Positions 46,520-56,865 of a DNA stretch of 64,000 bases are shown here, in pieces (within the stretch, counting starts at the first letter, position 1; each line of letters starts with the position of its first letter). Source of the stretch: Brachypterus glaber (lineage: Eukaryota > Arthropoda > Insecta > Coleoptera > Kateretidae); assembly GCA_958510825.1 (NCBI GenBank), contig OY294048.1, positions 19,981,589-20,045,588 on the forward strand, given 5' to 3'. The position numbers and the translations under genes were made by a program. The notes beneath the pieces are model-generated. The model was not told the origin of the DNA and did not search any database. It saw nothing but the letters and a program-made list of their open reading frames with translations.

Positions 46520-48165
46520 TTTTAAATGTCCGTCTGTCTGTCCGTCTGTCCGTCTGATGTCACTTTTTTTTTAGACGCTATAACTCAAGAAAAAATAATC
46601 CTTAGATATGAAATTTTCAGTAAAAATCAAGTTCTACGAGTGGAAGATTCCTATTGTTTTTAAAAGTAATTCTCCCAAAAACAAAAAAGTTATGGGGGGT
46701 TAAACTTTTAAAAAAATCGAAAAAAGCTGAAAGAAATTTCCGATTAACGTAACTTTTTCAGAAAAAAATTACATTTATTATATAACATATATAACAAAAA
46801 AGTTATGGGGGGTTAAACTTAAAAAAAAAATAAAAAAACTATGATTTTTTAAAAAAAATTGTCCTTTTATTATAGGATTAATTCCAGTAATTTTAAAGGT
46901 AATCCCCCCAAAAACAAAAAGGTTATGGGGTGTTAAACTTTTAAAAAAATCAAAAAAAGCTGAAAGAAAATTCCGATTAACGGAATTTTAGGAAAAATTA
47001 AATTTATTATAAGGATCAATTCTACCAAAAAAAAAATTTAAATAAAAATTTTTGAAAAATTTTGAAAAAAATTTAAAGTTTTCTTTTTAAAAATAAAAAA
47101 AGTTATAATTTTCAAAACTTTTTTATTCAATTTTTTTTTTGTTTTTCGCAAAAAGAAAATAAAAAAAAAATTAATTTTTTAATTTTTTTTTGAACATAAT
47201 TAAAAAAAAAATTTACAAATTTTTTTTGTTTTTCGCAAAAAGAAAATTTAAATAAAATTTTTTGAAAAATGTTGAAAAAATTTTAAAGCTTTTTGATTTT
47301 TTTTTTATTTTTCGTTTTTCAAAAAAAGATCTTTTTTTGAAATATATTTTTTGTATTTGTTTTAAATTATTTTTTAAATGCAGTATGCCATTTTCTGTGA
47401 ATAATATATAATGGAATGCGTAGCATTACATATCTTCACGGCTTGTTTTTATTTGAAGTTCTAGTACCGATATTTGTTTATAATTATAATCTACTTCTAT
47501 GATGAATTATAATTTTCAGAATTAGTTTTGACTTCATAGCCACATTAAATTTCAATTATTCCTTGTTTTGTTAAAACTTTCGGTCTCTGCGAATTAACCC
47601 TGACAAACGAGTTGAGTCACTTCATCTAGCGACAGCTTGATGCTGCCGTCAACTCAAAAAAAAAATCACAAAAAATTTTCAATTTTTTAATTTTTTTTAT
47701 TTTCTTTTTGCGAAAAACGAAAAAATTTTGAAAAAATAAAAAAAAATAAAAAATTTTCAGCTTTCTTTTTGCGCATTAAAGAAAAAAATTTGGAGATTTT
47801 TGAAAATGATAGTTTTTTAATTTTTTTCAATTTAACCCCCCATGACTTTTTGCTTTTTGGGGGGATTAATTTCAAAATTGGTAGAATTTATCATTATAAT
47901 AAAAGTAATTTTTCCTGAAAAAGACACGTTAATCGGCATTTTTTTGTTCAGTTTTTTTTTATATTTTTAAAAGTTTTACACACCTAACTTTTTAGTTTTT
48001 GGGGGAATTGCTTTCAAAAACAATAGAGATCTTCCCCTCATAGAACTTGATTTTTCCGAAAATTTTAAGTCGATCGGATTATTCGTTCTTGAGTTATTGT
48101 GTCTACAAAGAACGTGACACCGGACAGACAGATAGGCGAATGGAAGGACAGATGAACATTTTCAA
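46520..48165. mobile_element. foldback element O with TCCGTCTGTC ends
   Basis: The left arm (46529-46780) starts TCCGTCTGTCTGTCCGTC and the right ends GGACAGACAGATAGGCGAAT. AACTCAAGAA, AATCAAGTTCTA, CTATTGTTTTTAAAAG and CCGATTAACGT are shared in inverted order. Inside the left half a unit with GTTATGGGGGGTTAAACTT is repeated about three times (46690, 46800, 46920). T/A-rich centre. Non-coding; the minus-strand Lys/Phe-rich frame at 47687-47875 is low complexity. Confidence 0.8.
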
Positions 48166-48761
48166 ACTTATTTTTTATATAATATTATTCTAACGCTACG
48201 AGCGGTAAATAGTACAATAATAAAAATAGATATAGATAACTAATATTTGATAAAATTTATTAAATATTAGTTAATTTATTTTTATTATTTAATAATTATG
48301 TGTCCCACCAGATTTTTTGCAAAAAATAGCGTTAAATCGGAGTCAAAGAAGATTTTATTGACATATACCGCCCCTTGAAACTACTCGTAACTTCTATTTT
48401 TCAAGTAGCGCCCTCCAATTTTTATCATGAATTCAACCGTTATTATAAGTGGTATCTTATATTTTTTAAAAGGTGGTCCAGATAACAATTATTATTTATT
48501 AATAATGGGGTGGTATTTAAAACAAAGTTGCAGGTGGTTCTAGAAGAGTGGGTTATTATAGGTTGGTTTTGGATACATTAATCAATTTACTCTTGGGTCC
48601 AAGTTAACGTAAGTTTTTGGAAAAAAATTATAGAGCCCTTAAAAAAATAAGTAAAGCGGTGTTTTGCATACAGTCTGTTCAACAAGACCGTGTCTTCAAT
48701 TTTTTTTTCTATGAAAGATATTTATTTATTCAGTTTTTTACATTAAAGTAGATAAAAAATG

Positions 48762-49203
48762 CTATTTCTCTCCTACTAAGTACACCGTGAAATCTCCGTT
48801 GTTATCCAGAATAACTTGAAACTTTTTTGGCATACTTTCTGCGTATTTTACTGTCAACGACCTCCATTTATCACGAATGGCTGCTACGAGCTGCTTAAAA
48901 TTCAGCAGTTTTGTTCCTTCAAGTTTTGACTTCAAAATCCCCTACACGTTTTCGATCGGATTTGCATACGGTAGTTGTCAAGGCCAAAGTAACGTCGTGG
49001 TGCCGTTTTTCCTCTTCCAGTCGGTGCAGAGTCGACTGCGGTGTTTTGAATTATTGTCTTCTTGCAATATCCAATCTTTGTTTTTGGATCTAAACATCCT
49101 TTTTACTGACTTTATAAGTCCACACTGGTAAACTTTCAACATTTTCTGAGAGTTCAAATTCTCAGTAAACAACTTTAGGCAACCAAATCCACGTTCTGAA
49201 AAT
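48762..49203 (-). pseudogene. Tc1/mariner transposase C-terminal remnant
   Basis: Minus strand. LFTENLNSQ, then WILQEDNNSKHRSRLC (second catalytic Asp of the DDE triad in the QxDN.pKH context), WKRKN, WP-stop-QLPYANPIENV-stop-GILK (region of the third acidic residue, NPIEN), ending FQVILDNNGD. At least two in-frame stops and no N-terminal DNA-binding domain, so inactive. The order and spacing are those of Tc1-like transposases. It lies inside the split foldback element P. Confidence 0.85.
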
Positions 49204-49764
49204 TAAAAGACCGCGGTCGACTGCCTCAAATCTTTTGCTGTCAACCGAACTGATTTTCTTTAACGTATGCATGTCACGACCATTCGACTACTACGGTAAC
49301 AAATCAGTGCTACAGAAATAGTACAGAGATAGGAGAATTACGCTGTAAAATATGGAGGAGATACTTTCCAATTTTTTAAATAATCAAAGACACGCTCTTG
49401 TTGATCATGTCAGTAAATTGTACTTTCCCATTTAATTTTATTTTATTTTTTTCAATTTTTTTATGTTTTTAACACTTTCACTGCCACCTTATAATCTGGT
49501 TGCATAGCCGGGTGCTAAGGTATTTTCTTTATAATATAAACAAAAAAATACAAAAAATAAATTATATATTTCATGCACACATGTCGGCCGGCCGAAGCCG
49601 ACATGCGCACCCTGTAACAGCGGCATATGTCTGGAGTCTAGAATATAATATCCTGTGCCACACGCTGATACACGCGCATTTACCTTCCTGCAATACTGCT
49701 TTGAAAGTGATGCCTGGCTCCTATGAGAGTCGTGCCGGCTGAGGACGGGGCCTCATCCGCAGCG
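49204..49764. other. non-coding stretch with a GC-rich island
   Basis: 49560-49760 is notably GC-rich for this window, with a palindrome ATGTCGGC...GCCGACAT at 49580. The short open frame at 49500-49742 has no recognised domain. Probably more mobile-element debris. Confidence 0.4.
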
Positions 49765-50074
49765 AAATTGTTAAATAATGGAGATATATTTTTAAAAATA
49801 TAATACATTAAATCGATACGTGCAAGTTGTAGTTCCCAAATATATACGAGTTTTTAGTGTTCTATTTGGCCAAAAAATTTCAAATTTTTGCAAGGATCCG
49901 AGGACTTGTGCACTTAACATCACCAGCCTATTAAATCTCAGGTGAATTAATTTATTTAACGCATAATCATCTCTTACTTACTGCATTCAAGTTACCGAAA
50001 ATCAGAAAAAAGGTGTTGATATACTTTTTTTTATTCAACGTTCGCTATCGCACATTTAACCTACCTCACGTCAA

Positions 50075-50842
50075 ATGGCTCCGTGCCCGAATTGTAAAAA
50101 CCCAGTCAACTCTGACGCACTGACAATTAAATGCGATGGTTGCGACAGAAGAATACACGAGGCCTGCGTTGGTAATCAGGCCGAAGTACAGCATTTAACT
50201 AGACGTACGAAGAATAATATTAAATTGTTTTGTGACGTCTGCAATGTTTCGGAAGACAAAATGGACAGATTAAAGTTATTTTTGGTAAATCTGGTTAACG
50301 AAAAAATTACCGCTCTTGAAACTAAAATCATTAGTCTCGAAACTAAAATTAGTGATAACTTAAATGATGCTTCGCCCGTCAAGTACGAAAATATAGTTGC
50401 TGAGGCGGTAGAGAGAATTAAACGTTCTCAAAATGTGATTATCTACAATATCCCAGAACCACCCATCAATAATGCCAACATCAATCCAGTTCAGCACGAT
50501 ACGGAAAAAGTAGCTGAGATTCTAAGTTTCCTGCAGGGCCCAGTGGGTAACAGCCCAACGTATATTCGTCGAATCGGAAAAATTCAAGCTAATAAGCCTA
50601 GAATGCTAAAAGTATCGTTTAACACTTCATCGCAGGCTACTAATATCTTAAAGAAAAAGAAAAAATTGGCAAACTCAAGATTTTCCCATGCGTCTATTAG
50701 TGATGACAAAACCCCGCGCCAAACCGAATTTCTTAATAATTTACGGGCCGAACTAAATCAGCGTACTGTTGCCGGCGAGATGAACCTAACGATCAAATAC
50801 ATAAATGGAATTCCAAGTATCGTTGAGTTGCCAAAAAATTAA
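50075..50842 (+). CDS. retrotransposon ORF1 (PHD-like zinc finger, coiled coil, RNA-binding-like)
   Basis: 255 residues from the ATG at 50075, which follows an upstream stretch without competing long frames. Residues about 4-52 hold a PHD-type cysteine/histidine array: CPNCKNP, IKCDGCDRRIHEAC and LFCDVC. Residues about 65-95 are heptad-like (LVNEKITALETKIISLETKI), a likely oligomerising coiled coil. Residues about 115-250 start NVIIYNIPEP and contain RRIGK and PRMLKVSF, resembling an RRM-like plus C-terminal ORF1 domain. By analogy with other LINEs it would coat element RNA. It ends in TAA just after an A AAA AAT heptamer. Confidence 0.88.
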   Translation: MAPCPNCKNPVNSDALTIKCDGCDRRIHEACVGNQAEVQHLTRRTKNNIKLFCDVCNVSEDKMDRLKLFLVNLVNEKITALETKIISLETKISDNLNDASPVKYENIVAEAVERIKRSQNVIIYNIPEPPINNANINPVQHDTEKVAEILSFLQGPVGNSPTYIRRIGKIQANKPRMLKVSFNTSSQATNILKKKKKLANSRFSHASISDDKTPRQTEFLNNLRAELNQRTVAGEMNLTIKYINGIPSIVELPKN

Positions 50843-53640
50843 CTGCCTGTATAACTGAAATTAAAATAGCCTATACAAATTTGGATTCTATCATAGCTAA
50901 GCTTAACGAATTTCATCTTTTTATTCAACAACACAAACCGACATGCTTTATAATTTCCGAAACTAAACTAAATCCTTCAATTCCAAACTCAGTCATCAAA
51001 CTCCAAAATTATACTATATATCGTTGTGATCGAACTAATGGCCAAAGAGGCGGTGGCGTTTGCATATTCATAGACAAACTGTTCTTTAAAAACTACACAA
51101 TTAATCGCATAAATAAGCATATTGACAATATCGAAACTGTATGGCTGCAATTTGTTTCAAATAGTTTCTCTTTTACTCTTGCTGGATTTTACAGAACACA
51201 GAAACCAGGTGTTGTTTCTGACAGGCTCTTAACGGATGAGATCGAACAAGCTAGCAGGATTCACCACAACCTTATAATTATTGGCGACTTTAATTTTCCC
51301 GATATAAATTGGAACACTTTACAGCCCTCTGACAACACGAATGCAGCATCACTCTTTTGCAATATGGTTATAAGCTCCAACCTTTCTCAACTTATTACAG
51401 ACTTTACCAGATACCGAGCAAATAACATCCCTTCCCTTCTAGATATTGTTTTGACAAACGATGAACACTTGATTAGTAATATTGAAATGCTTCCACCCAT
51501 TGGAAAGTCTGACCACGTTGCGTTTATATGTCATGTTCAAGCTATAACACACAAAACATCAAGAAATATTACAAATAACTTTAAACGCATCAACCACACC
51601 CAACTTCGCGACGCTATTTCACATGTAAACTGGGATTTACTATATGATTCACCAAATGTAAACGCAAAATGGAATATATTTCATGAAACACTACATCAAG
51701 TCACAAACTTAAATACAACAATACACAAAAATATTAGAAATACTGTAAAACCTTATATTACAACAAATTTAATAGCTCGTTCTAAAGAAAAACGTCAACT
51801 CTGGCGTCGCTACAAATCCACACTCTCTATAGAAGATTACGAGGTACACAGAGAATTTTCCAATCAGTTGTCTAATGATATTCGTGCACAGAGACAAAAT
51901 TATGAACATTCGCTTGCCCTCAAAGGACCAAAGGCTGTTTACAAGTACACTCGCTCACAATTATCTTCTACGGTAAAGGCACCAATTGTAAAAAAGCGTG
52001 ACGGTGTACTTTGTATATCAGATGCTGAGTCAGCTAACACATTAGCCGATGTATTTGAAGCAGTTTTTACGCAAGAACCTGATGACGTTCTACCTAATAT
52101 TAACTGTCCTAGAGCAACTGAAGAACTGACTGAAATAACGTTTACTGAAGAAAAAGTTATAGCAGAACTCAACAAACTATGTCTTTCAAGCGCACCAGGA
52201 CCCGATGCTATCTCAAACTTGGTCATACGAAACTCTGCTAGCACTTTGGGCAAACCCTTGGCAAACATCATGCACCATTCTTTTGAATCCTCTGAGCTGC
52301 CCGATCCATGGCTTACTGCACATGTTACTCCAGTATTCAAAAAAGGAGACAAACTGGACCCCAATAATTATCGGCCTATAAGTCTTGTGTCAACCTGTGC
52401 AAAATTAATGGAACGAATTATATGTAACGAGCTTGTTCAGTTTATTTTGACTAACAAAATCATACCTGATACGCAACATGGATTTCTGCCTGGTCGCTCT
52501 ACAACCACCAACCTACTCTATTGTTTGGACAAGTGGACTCGTGACATTGATAACGGTCTCCCTGTAGATGTGCTGTACCTCGACTCATCAAAAGCTTTTG
52601 ATCGTGTCCCAACAAAAAGACTAGTGCACAAATTAATACATTTCGGAATACGAGGAAAACTACTAAAGTGGATTAAAGCATTTCTATCTAACAGGAAGTT
52701 TTTTGTTAAGATTGGAGCATCACTATCGTCATCTCGTTCTGTTATATCAGGGGTCCCCCAAGGCTCAGTTCTAGGCCCCATTCTCTACCTTATATACACT
52801 GCAGACATACCATATCACCTAAACTCACTGCATGCCTTTTTCGCTGATGACACTAAGATATTTGGAAACCCATTCGAAGACGAACTCTTACTAAAGCAGG
52901 ACTTAATCAAATTAGAAAAATGGTGCCAGGATTGGCTGCTTCCATTAAACCCAGACAAATGTACTGTTCTCCATATAGGCAAAAATAATCCAAAAATTGT
53001 TTATAACATTAATGGAACAAATCTTAAGGTTGTGGAGAGTCAGGTTGATCTTGGCGTAACAATTAATAATACATTATCATGGTCGGAGCATATAACCAAC
53101 GTAGTAAGAAAAGCCAACTCATCTTCTTATATTCTTCGAAAATCCTTCCGCTCTCCTAGTCCTCAACTATTTCTTCCTCTCTACAAATCCTATATACGTC
53201 CCCTCCTCGAATACAATGTGGTCGTATGGAGTCCCAAACTTATTAGAGACATCAAGTTATTAGAGAGTGTACAACATAAAATGACCAAATGGTGCGATGG
53301 TTTATTTAATATTGACTATCATAGACGCCTCGAAGTATTGAATATACCACGCCTCACCGAACGAAGATCTCGGGGTGATCTAATTCAATCATACCGAATT
53401 TTACATAATACCTTTACCGTTGATCTAAGTAACATATACACACAAAACATGGATAACAGACTCCGTGGCCACTCCCTTAAACTTGCAAGAGAGAATTTTA
53501 AAACTTCAGTTCGAGAACATTTTCTACCTAACCGAACGTTTTACAAGTGGAATTCGCTTCCAGATTCTGTTGTATCTGCACCTTCCATTAATACCTTCAA
53601 AAACCGATTTGATGAATGGGCTTCTCAAGAGCTAATATAG
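50827..53640 (+). CDS. retrotransposon ORF2: endonuclease plus reverse transcriptase
   Basis: About 919 residues counted from 50881; the frame is open from 50827 and has no ATG in its first 150 codons, so the true start is uncertain. The AP-like endonuclease covers residues about 1-220: SETKLNP (about 26), GGGVCIF, IIGDFNFPDINW (about 133) and SDHVAF (about 210). RT: NNYRPISLVSTCAKLMERI (about 497), HGFLPGRSTTTN, YLDSSKAFDRVP (about 563), SGVPQGSVLGPILYLIYTADI (about 623), FADDTKIFG with the catalytic Asp pair (about 654), and DLGVTINNTLSWSEHI. The thumb and C-terminal end contain YIRPLLEYNVVVWSP and FYKWNSLPDSVV. It would nick target DNA and reverse-transcribe the element RNA. Intact. Confidence 0.92.
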   Translation, partial: VAKKLTACITEIKIAYTNLDSIIAKLNEFHLFIQQHKPTCFIISETKLNPSIPNSVIKLQNYTIYRCDRTNGQRGGGVCIFIDKLFFKNYTINRINKHIDNIETVWLQFVSNSFSFTLAGFYRTQKPGVVSDRLLTDEIEQASRIHHNLIIIGDFNFPDINWNTLQPSDNTNAASLFCNMVISSNLSQLITDFTRYRANNIPSLLDIVLTNDEHLISNIEMLPPIGKSDHVAFICHVQAITHKTSRNITNNFKRINHTQLRDAISHVNWDLLYDSPNVNAKWNIFHETLHQVTNLNTTIHKNIRNTVKPYITTNLIARSKEKRQLWRRYKSTLSIEDYEVHREFSNQLSNDIRAQRQNYEHSLALKGPKAVYKYTRSQLSSTVKAPIVKKRDGVLCISDAESANTLADVFEAVFTQEPDDVLPNINCPRATEELTEITFTEEKVIAELNKLCLSSAPGPDAISNLVIRNSASTLGKPLANIMHHSFESSELPDPWLTAHVTPVFKKGDKLDPNNYRPISLVSTCAKLMERIICNELVQFILTNKIIPDTQHGFLPGRSTTTNLLYCLDKWTRDIDNGLPVDVLYLDSSKAFDRVPTKRLVHKLIHFGIRGKLLKWIKAFLSNRKFFVKIGASLSSSRSVISGVPQGSVLGPILYLIYTADIPYHLNSLHAFFADDTKIFGNPFEDELLLKQDLIKLEKWCQDWLLPLNPDKCTVLHIGKNNPKIVYNINGTNLKVVESQVDLGVTINNTLSWSEHITNVVRKANSSSYILRKSFRSPSPQLFLPLYKSYIRPLLEYNVVVWSPKLIRDIKLLESVQHKMTKWCDGLFNIDYHRRLEVLNIPRLTERRSRGDLIQSYRILHNTFTVDLSNIYTQNMDNRLRGHSLKLARENFKTSVREHFLPNRTFYKWNSLPDSVVSAPSINTFKNRFDEWASQELI
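50833..50839 (+). promoter_or_regulatory. putative -1 ribosomal frameshift heptamer A AAA AAT
   Basis: In the ORF1 frame the last codons are CCA AAA AAT TAA, giving A AAA AAT, which fits X XXY YYZ. ORF2 lies in the -1 frame, is open only from 50827, and has no AUG near its start. The site therefore sits inside the 16-nt window in which a shift would join the two. Inference from sequence only. Confidence 0.5.
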
Positions 53641-53883
53641 TAATTTGTATATATATATATTTTTTTAATTTAATTTTTTTTTTTTAAATTCCTATTCTTT
53701 TTTTTTTTTTGTCTAACTTTAGTTATTGTTTCACTTCTTTTTTTTTATTAATTGTGCGGTACATAAAATTATAAAATTCAATTTTTAATTTATTACTTTA
53801 CCATTTAAACTTTTTATATATTATATATTTTTTGGGCAAAATAGGTCTCCTCTGCCCTAATCTGTTATTAAATAAATAAATAA
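53641..53883 (+). other. 3' UTR and tail of the CR1-like element
   Basis: T-rich, with several runs of 8-11 T, ending in (TAAA)n. The tail abuts the ATATA duplication and then the split end of element P (TAGCCTTTTTAAAACCTGG). Confidence 0.75.
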
Positions 53884-54419
53884 ATATAGCCTTTTTAAAA
53901 CCTGGTGGGACATTATTATTAGTAAATAACAATTGTTATTTAGAGTCACTTAAAATAATCAGATACCACTTATAATACATGGTTGAAATCAGTTTGAAAT
54001 GTGCTTTAAAATAATTTGATAAACATGGGAAGGTCCCATTTGTAAAACAGAAGTTAACGGTGGTTTCTAGGGGGTGAGTAAGCAAGGGGCGGTTTTGGAT
54101 ATGTCAGTAAAATCTTCTTTGGCCCCTATTTAGTGCTATTTTTGAAACATTTCTATCTTTTCAAATAACGGAGATATAGCTTTTCAAGCACCTGGTGGGA
54201 CACCCGGTATAATTCAAATAAGTTCTATACTTTATTCTTTTAATTTGTGCCCACTTAAATAAAACAATACTAAACTTTGAACAATTTAGTATAATTTTTT
54301 GCAGAAAATAGCAAGAATCTAGCAGGGATATAACTAATTACTTAAAACCATTTCCTTTTAGAACTTTTTTTTGCACAGCACTGCGATATTGTTATTTATT
54401 AACTAATAATAGAACAAAA

Positions 54420-54650
54420 TACATATTTATCCCAAAATTATATCAATGCCTTGTCACTTTATTTACCCTATAAATAAAGGATGATCCTTTCGTTAAAATA
54501 TTTGTCAAATAAAACTAATAAATATAAAACCAAATTATTTATCCCAAAATAATTTAAACGCCTTGTCACTTTTACTTTATAGATTATAATCCTATAATTA
54601 TAGGATGATTCGTTTGTCCAAATATTTGTCAAATATAAAAAACCAAATTC
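54420..54650. repeat. tandem duplication, about 118-bp unit
   Basis: TATTTATCCCAAAATTAT...CGCCTTGTCACTTT...AGGATGAT...AATATTTGTCAAATA occurs twice (54424 and about 54537) with small differences. Confidence 0.75.
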
Positions 54651-54689
54651 GTAAGCCTAAAAACCCCTATAGTGGGTATTAGGCTTACA
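54649..54689. repeat. hairpin GTAAGCCTAA...TTAGGCTTAC
   Basis: Ten-base stem (GTAAGCCTAA and TTAGGCTTAC) with an inner ACCC/GGGT match. Isolated; no gene on either side. Confidence 0.65.
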
Positions 54690-55779
54690 AGTGTTTACTC
54701 TCTTTATCTTTCTTTGTTGTTAGCTTTGCCATATCCAGACCCCGGAATAAATATGCCATTTTTTTAATTTGAATTAAAAAAAATAGGATCGCACGCCCAT
54801 CAATATAAAAATATAGTTTTATCTTTATAATAATTAGTAACTAATGTTTAAAAAATTATTTTATTATATAATATCATATATTATATTATTAATATGTTTT
54901 TGAGAAAAATACTAACTTTGAGAATTAAGAATGATTTTTCATTAACAACACTGTTTTTATTTTAATTTTAAATTAAAACTTTTAATAAAAGATAAAATTG
55001 TTATTCACATTATTAGATAAAATTTTAATAAAATTGTAAAAGTATACAAACTGTTTTATAAAAATTTACGGCTTACTTGTTGCAATAATAATTCAATTCA
55101 GAATATATTAAAATGCCAATTATTTTAAATTCGGTACTGGTATATATGATTGATTGATTGATTGATTGATGAAGAGAAACAAGAAGAGGATTCGTACCTC
55201 AAACACTGCGGCCACCTGCGGGCCTACTGTGTTATATATGTGGTATATATGACCATTGTCATATTTATTCCATGACAAAGGGAACGCGTTCGGACAGCGT
55301 GTTTCATTTGTTTAAAAGTTGTCTTTACCCTTCAAAGAACTGCGGAAGTTGTCAAAAAACCGCCGCTGTATGGAGTGACCCTAAAATAAGTGGATGTATT
55401 TTTTTATGTATTTGCGAAACGAAAATGGTTTTATGTTTGGACTGTAGTATGAAAACAGTACCTAAGTAAATACTGTATTATTTATTTTAATAAGGCGCTC
55501 TTATGGAGGCTATTTTAAAGAGGAAAATGTTATTTTAAATTATATATAAAGATAGCATATAAACCGATTTTATTCAGAACCATTTAGTAATTGGCTAATT
55601 ACATATATACATAAAAGGTGGAAAATAAATGATTATTAACTTAACTTCCCAAAAAGTTAGAAACACATCATTTTCGGTCGGGAAGGCTTTTGTAGCTTCA
55701 TATAATATATGACATATTATGTCACTCAAAAATTTTAATTTATTGACTTGAATTTTAAATACATTTATATTTTTAATTA
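54690..55779. other. non-coding stretch with a microsatellite and one odd small frame
   Basis: Contains (ATTG)n at 55148-55171. The plus frame 55272-55469 (65 codons) is Cys-rich (CLYPSKNCGSCQK, CIFLCICETK, CLDCS) and less AT-rich than its surroundings, but matches nothing that I know. Too weak to call as a gene. Confidence 0.4.
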
Positions 55780-56007
55780 CCGTAATTTCACACAACTATA
55801 GTCCGGCCACACAACTATAGTCCAAGGCCCCCAGGGGGCAGGTGATAATTATTTTTAAATGTTTACAATTTCTTATGAAAGTTGGTGTATATGGGATATA
55901 CAGCAACACGTTTTCAGTTTTTTTAAATACGCTTTTAAATATGGAATATAGGTGTGAAGCTGGACCATAATTATGTGAATCTGGACTATTGTTGTGTGAA
56001 ATTACGG
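55780..56007. mobile_element. TA-flanked MITE, 228 bp
   Basis: Ends CCGTAATTTCACACAACTAT and complement CCGTAATTTCACACAACAAT, with TA on both sides (55778-55779, 56008-56009). The CACACAACTATAGTCC block is repeated inside the left end. Size, TA target and lack of coding fit a Tc1/mariner-type MITE. Confidence 0.88.
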
Positions 56008-56009
56008 TA

Positions 56010-56499
56010 TTTATTTGTTCATGATTTATTTTTATAAAATAACATCACATATAAATTTAAGTTATATTTTTCTGCCATTTATGAAAAATTAACAGAGACT
56101 ACTTCCAAATTTATAGGTTATTATACTACTATTTTGGAGTTTGGTTAAATGTGATTAACATTAGTTAAAAAGAAAAATGCATTGCAAATATCCAAAAATA
56201 GTTTTAAAGTAAGATAAATTTAAGAATTTTGTTTACCTTGGTTGCCATCATTTGTTTACTTCATTGTATTTCTTTGGTGTATGCCTACTATAATGTCATT
56301 AAGCTTTAGCTAGTGTATAAATTTACATTCCTATTTTTCATCGTATTTTACACCGAAAACTATAAATGAATATTTGTAATAATATACTATTTTACTATTA
56401 TTACAAATATATTTTTCTACATTTTAAAAATGTACCAAGTTTTTCAATTAATTATAAATAAATAGTTTATTTATTAATCATGTCTCAATAATCGTCAGC
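56010..56499. other. AT-rich non-coding stretch
   Basis: Nothing recognised. Confidence 0.45.
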
Positions 56500-56865
56500 T
56501 TTCAGAAAATAGTAAACTAAAAACAGGTGCTCCCATCTATCACTAAACTAACGAAGTAACGTTATAAAGTATTCTAGAATTAGAGAAAAATATTTAAATG
56601 TATTACTTAATTTATATTGAATATAAATGTTTTATGATTGTTTATTAACAATTTTTTTTTATTGATTTCTATTTATTATACAAAAAAACAAAGTTTATTG
56701 ATTTCTATTTATTATTCTGTCAGATAATAGAAAACTAAAAACAGGTGTTGCCATCTATCGCTAAACTAACGAAGTAACGTATTAACGTATTCTAGTATTA
56801 GAGAAAAATATTTAAATGTATTTCTTAATTTATATTAAATGAGTATAAATGTTTTAATATGGTTA
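56500..56865. repeat. tandem duplication, about 219-bp spacing
   Basis: AACTAAAAACAGGTGCTCCC, ATCTATCACTAAACTAACGA and TTAGAGAAAAATATTTAAAT recur about 219 bp later with minor changes, each followed by an AT-rich stretch. Confidence 0.85.

Larger units (their letters stand above)
49789..53883 (+). mobile_element. full-length CR1-like non-LTR retrotransposon
   Basis: 4.1-kb element with 5' UTR (49789-50074), ORF1 (50075-50842), ORF2 (open from 50827, ends 53640), a T-rich 3' UTR and a TAAATAAATAAATA tail (53868-53883). ATATA on both sides (49784-49788, 53884-53888) is a 5-bp target duplication; the uninterrupted target is visible at about 54170 (GGAGATATAGC). Both frames lack internal stops, so the insertion looks young. 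The clade is inferred from PHD-type ORF1 and RT residue patterns. Confidence 0.88.
48300..54207. mobile_element. GGTGTCCCACC-type foldback element P, expanded by nested insertions
   Basis: Left piece 48300-48605 starts TGTCCCACCAG. Its text (AAGAAGATTTTATTGACATA, CCGCCCCTTG, ATAAGTGGTATCT) is matched inverted by 53914-54207, which ends CCTGGTGGGACACCCGG then TATA. An end-piece CCTGGTGGGACA also occurs at 53902-53913, so a second, partial copy follows the first. Between lie a Tc1-like remnant and a CR1-like LINE. 49765-49788 (AAATAATGGAGATATA) plus 53889-53913 rejoin to give the normal end sequence seen at 54164-54198. Confidence 0.7.

Noticed and set aside
51939..52781. Minus-strand open frames of 87-141 codons
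   Set aside because: Antisense shadows of the CR1-like ORF2.
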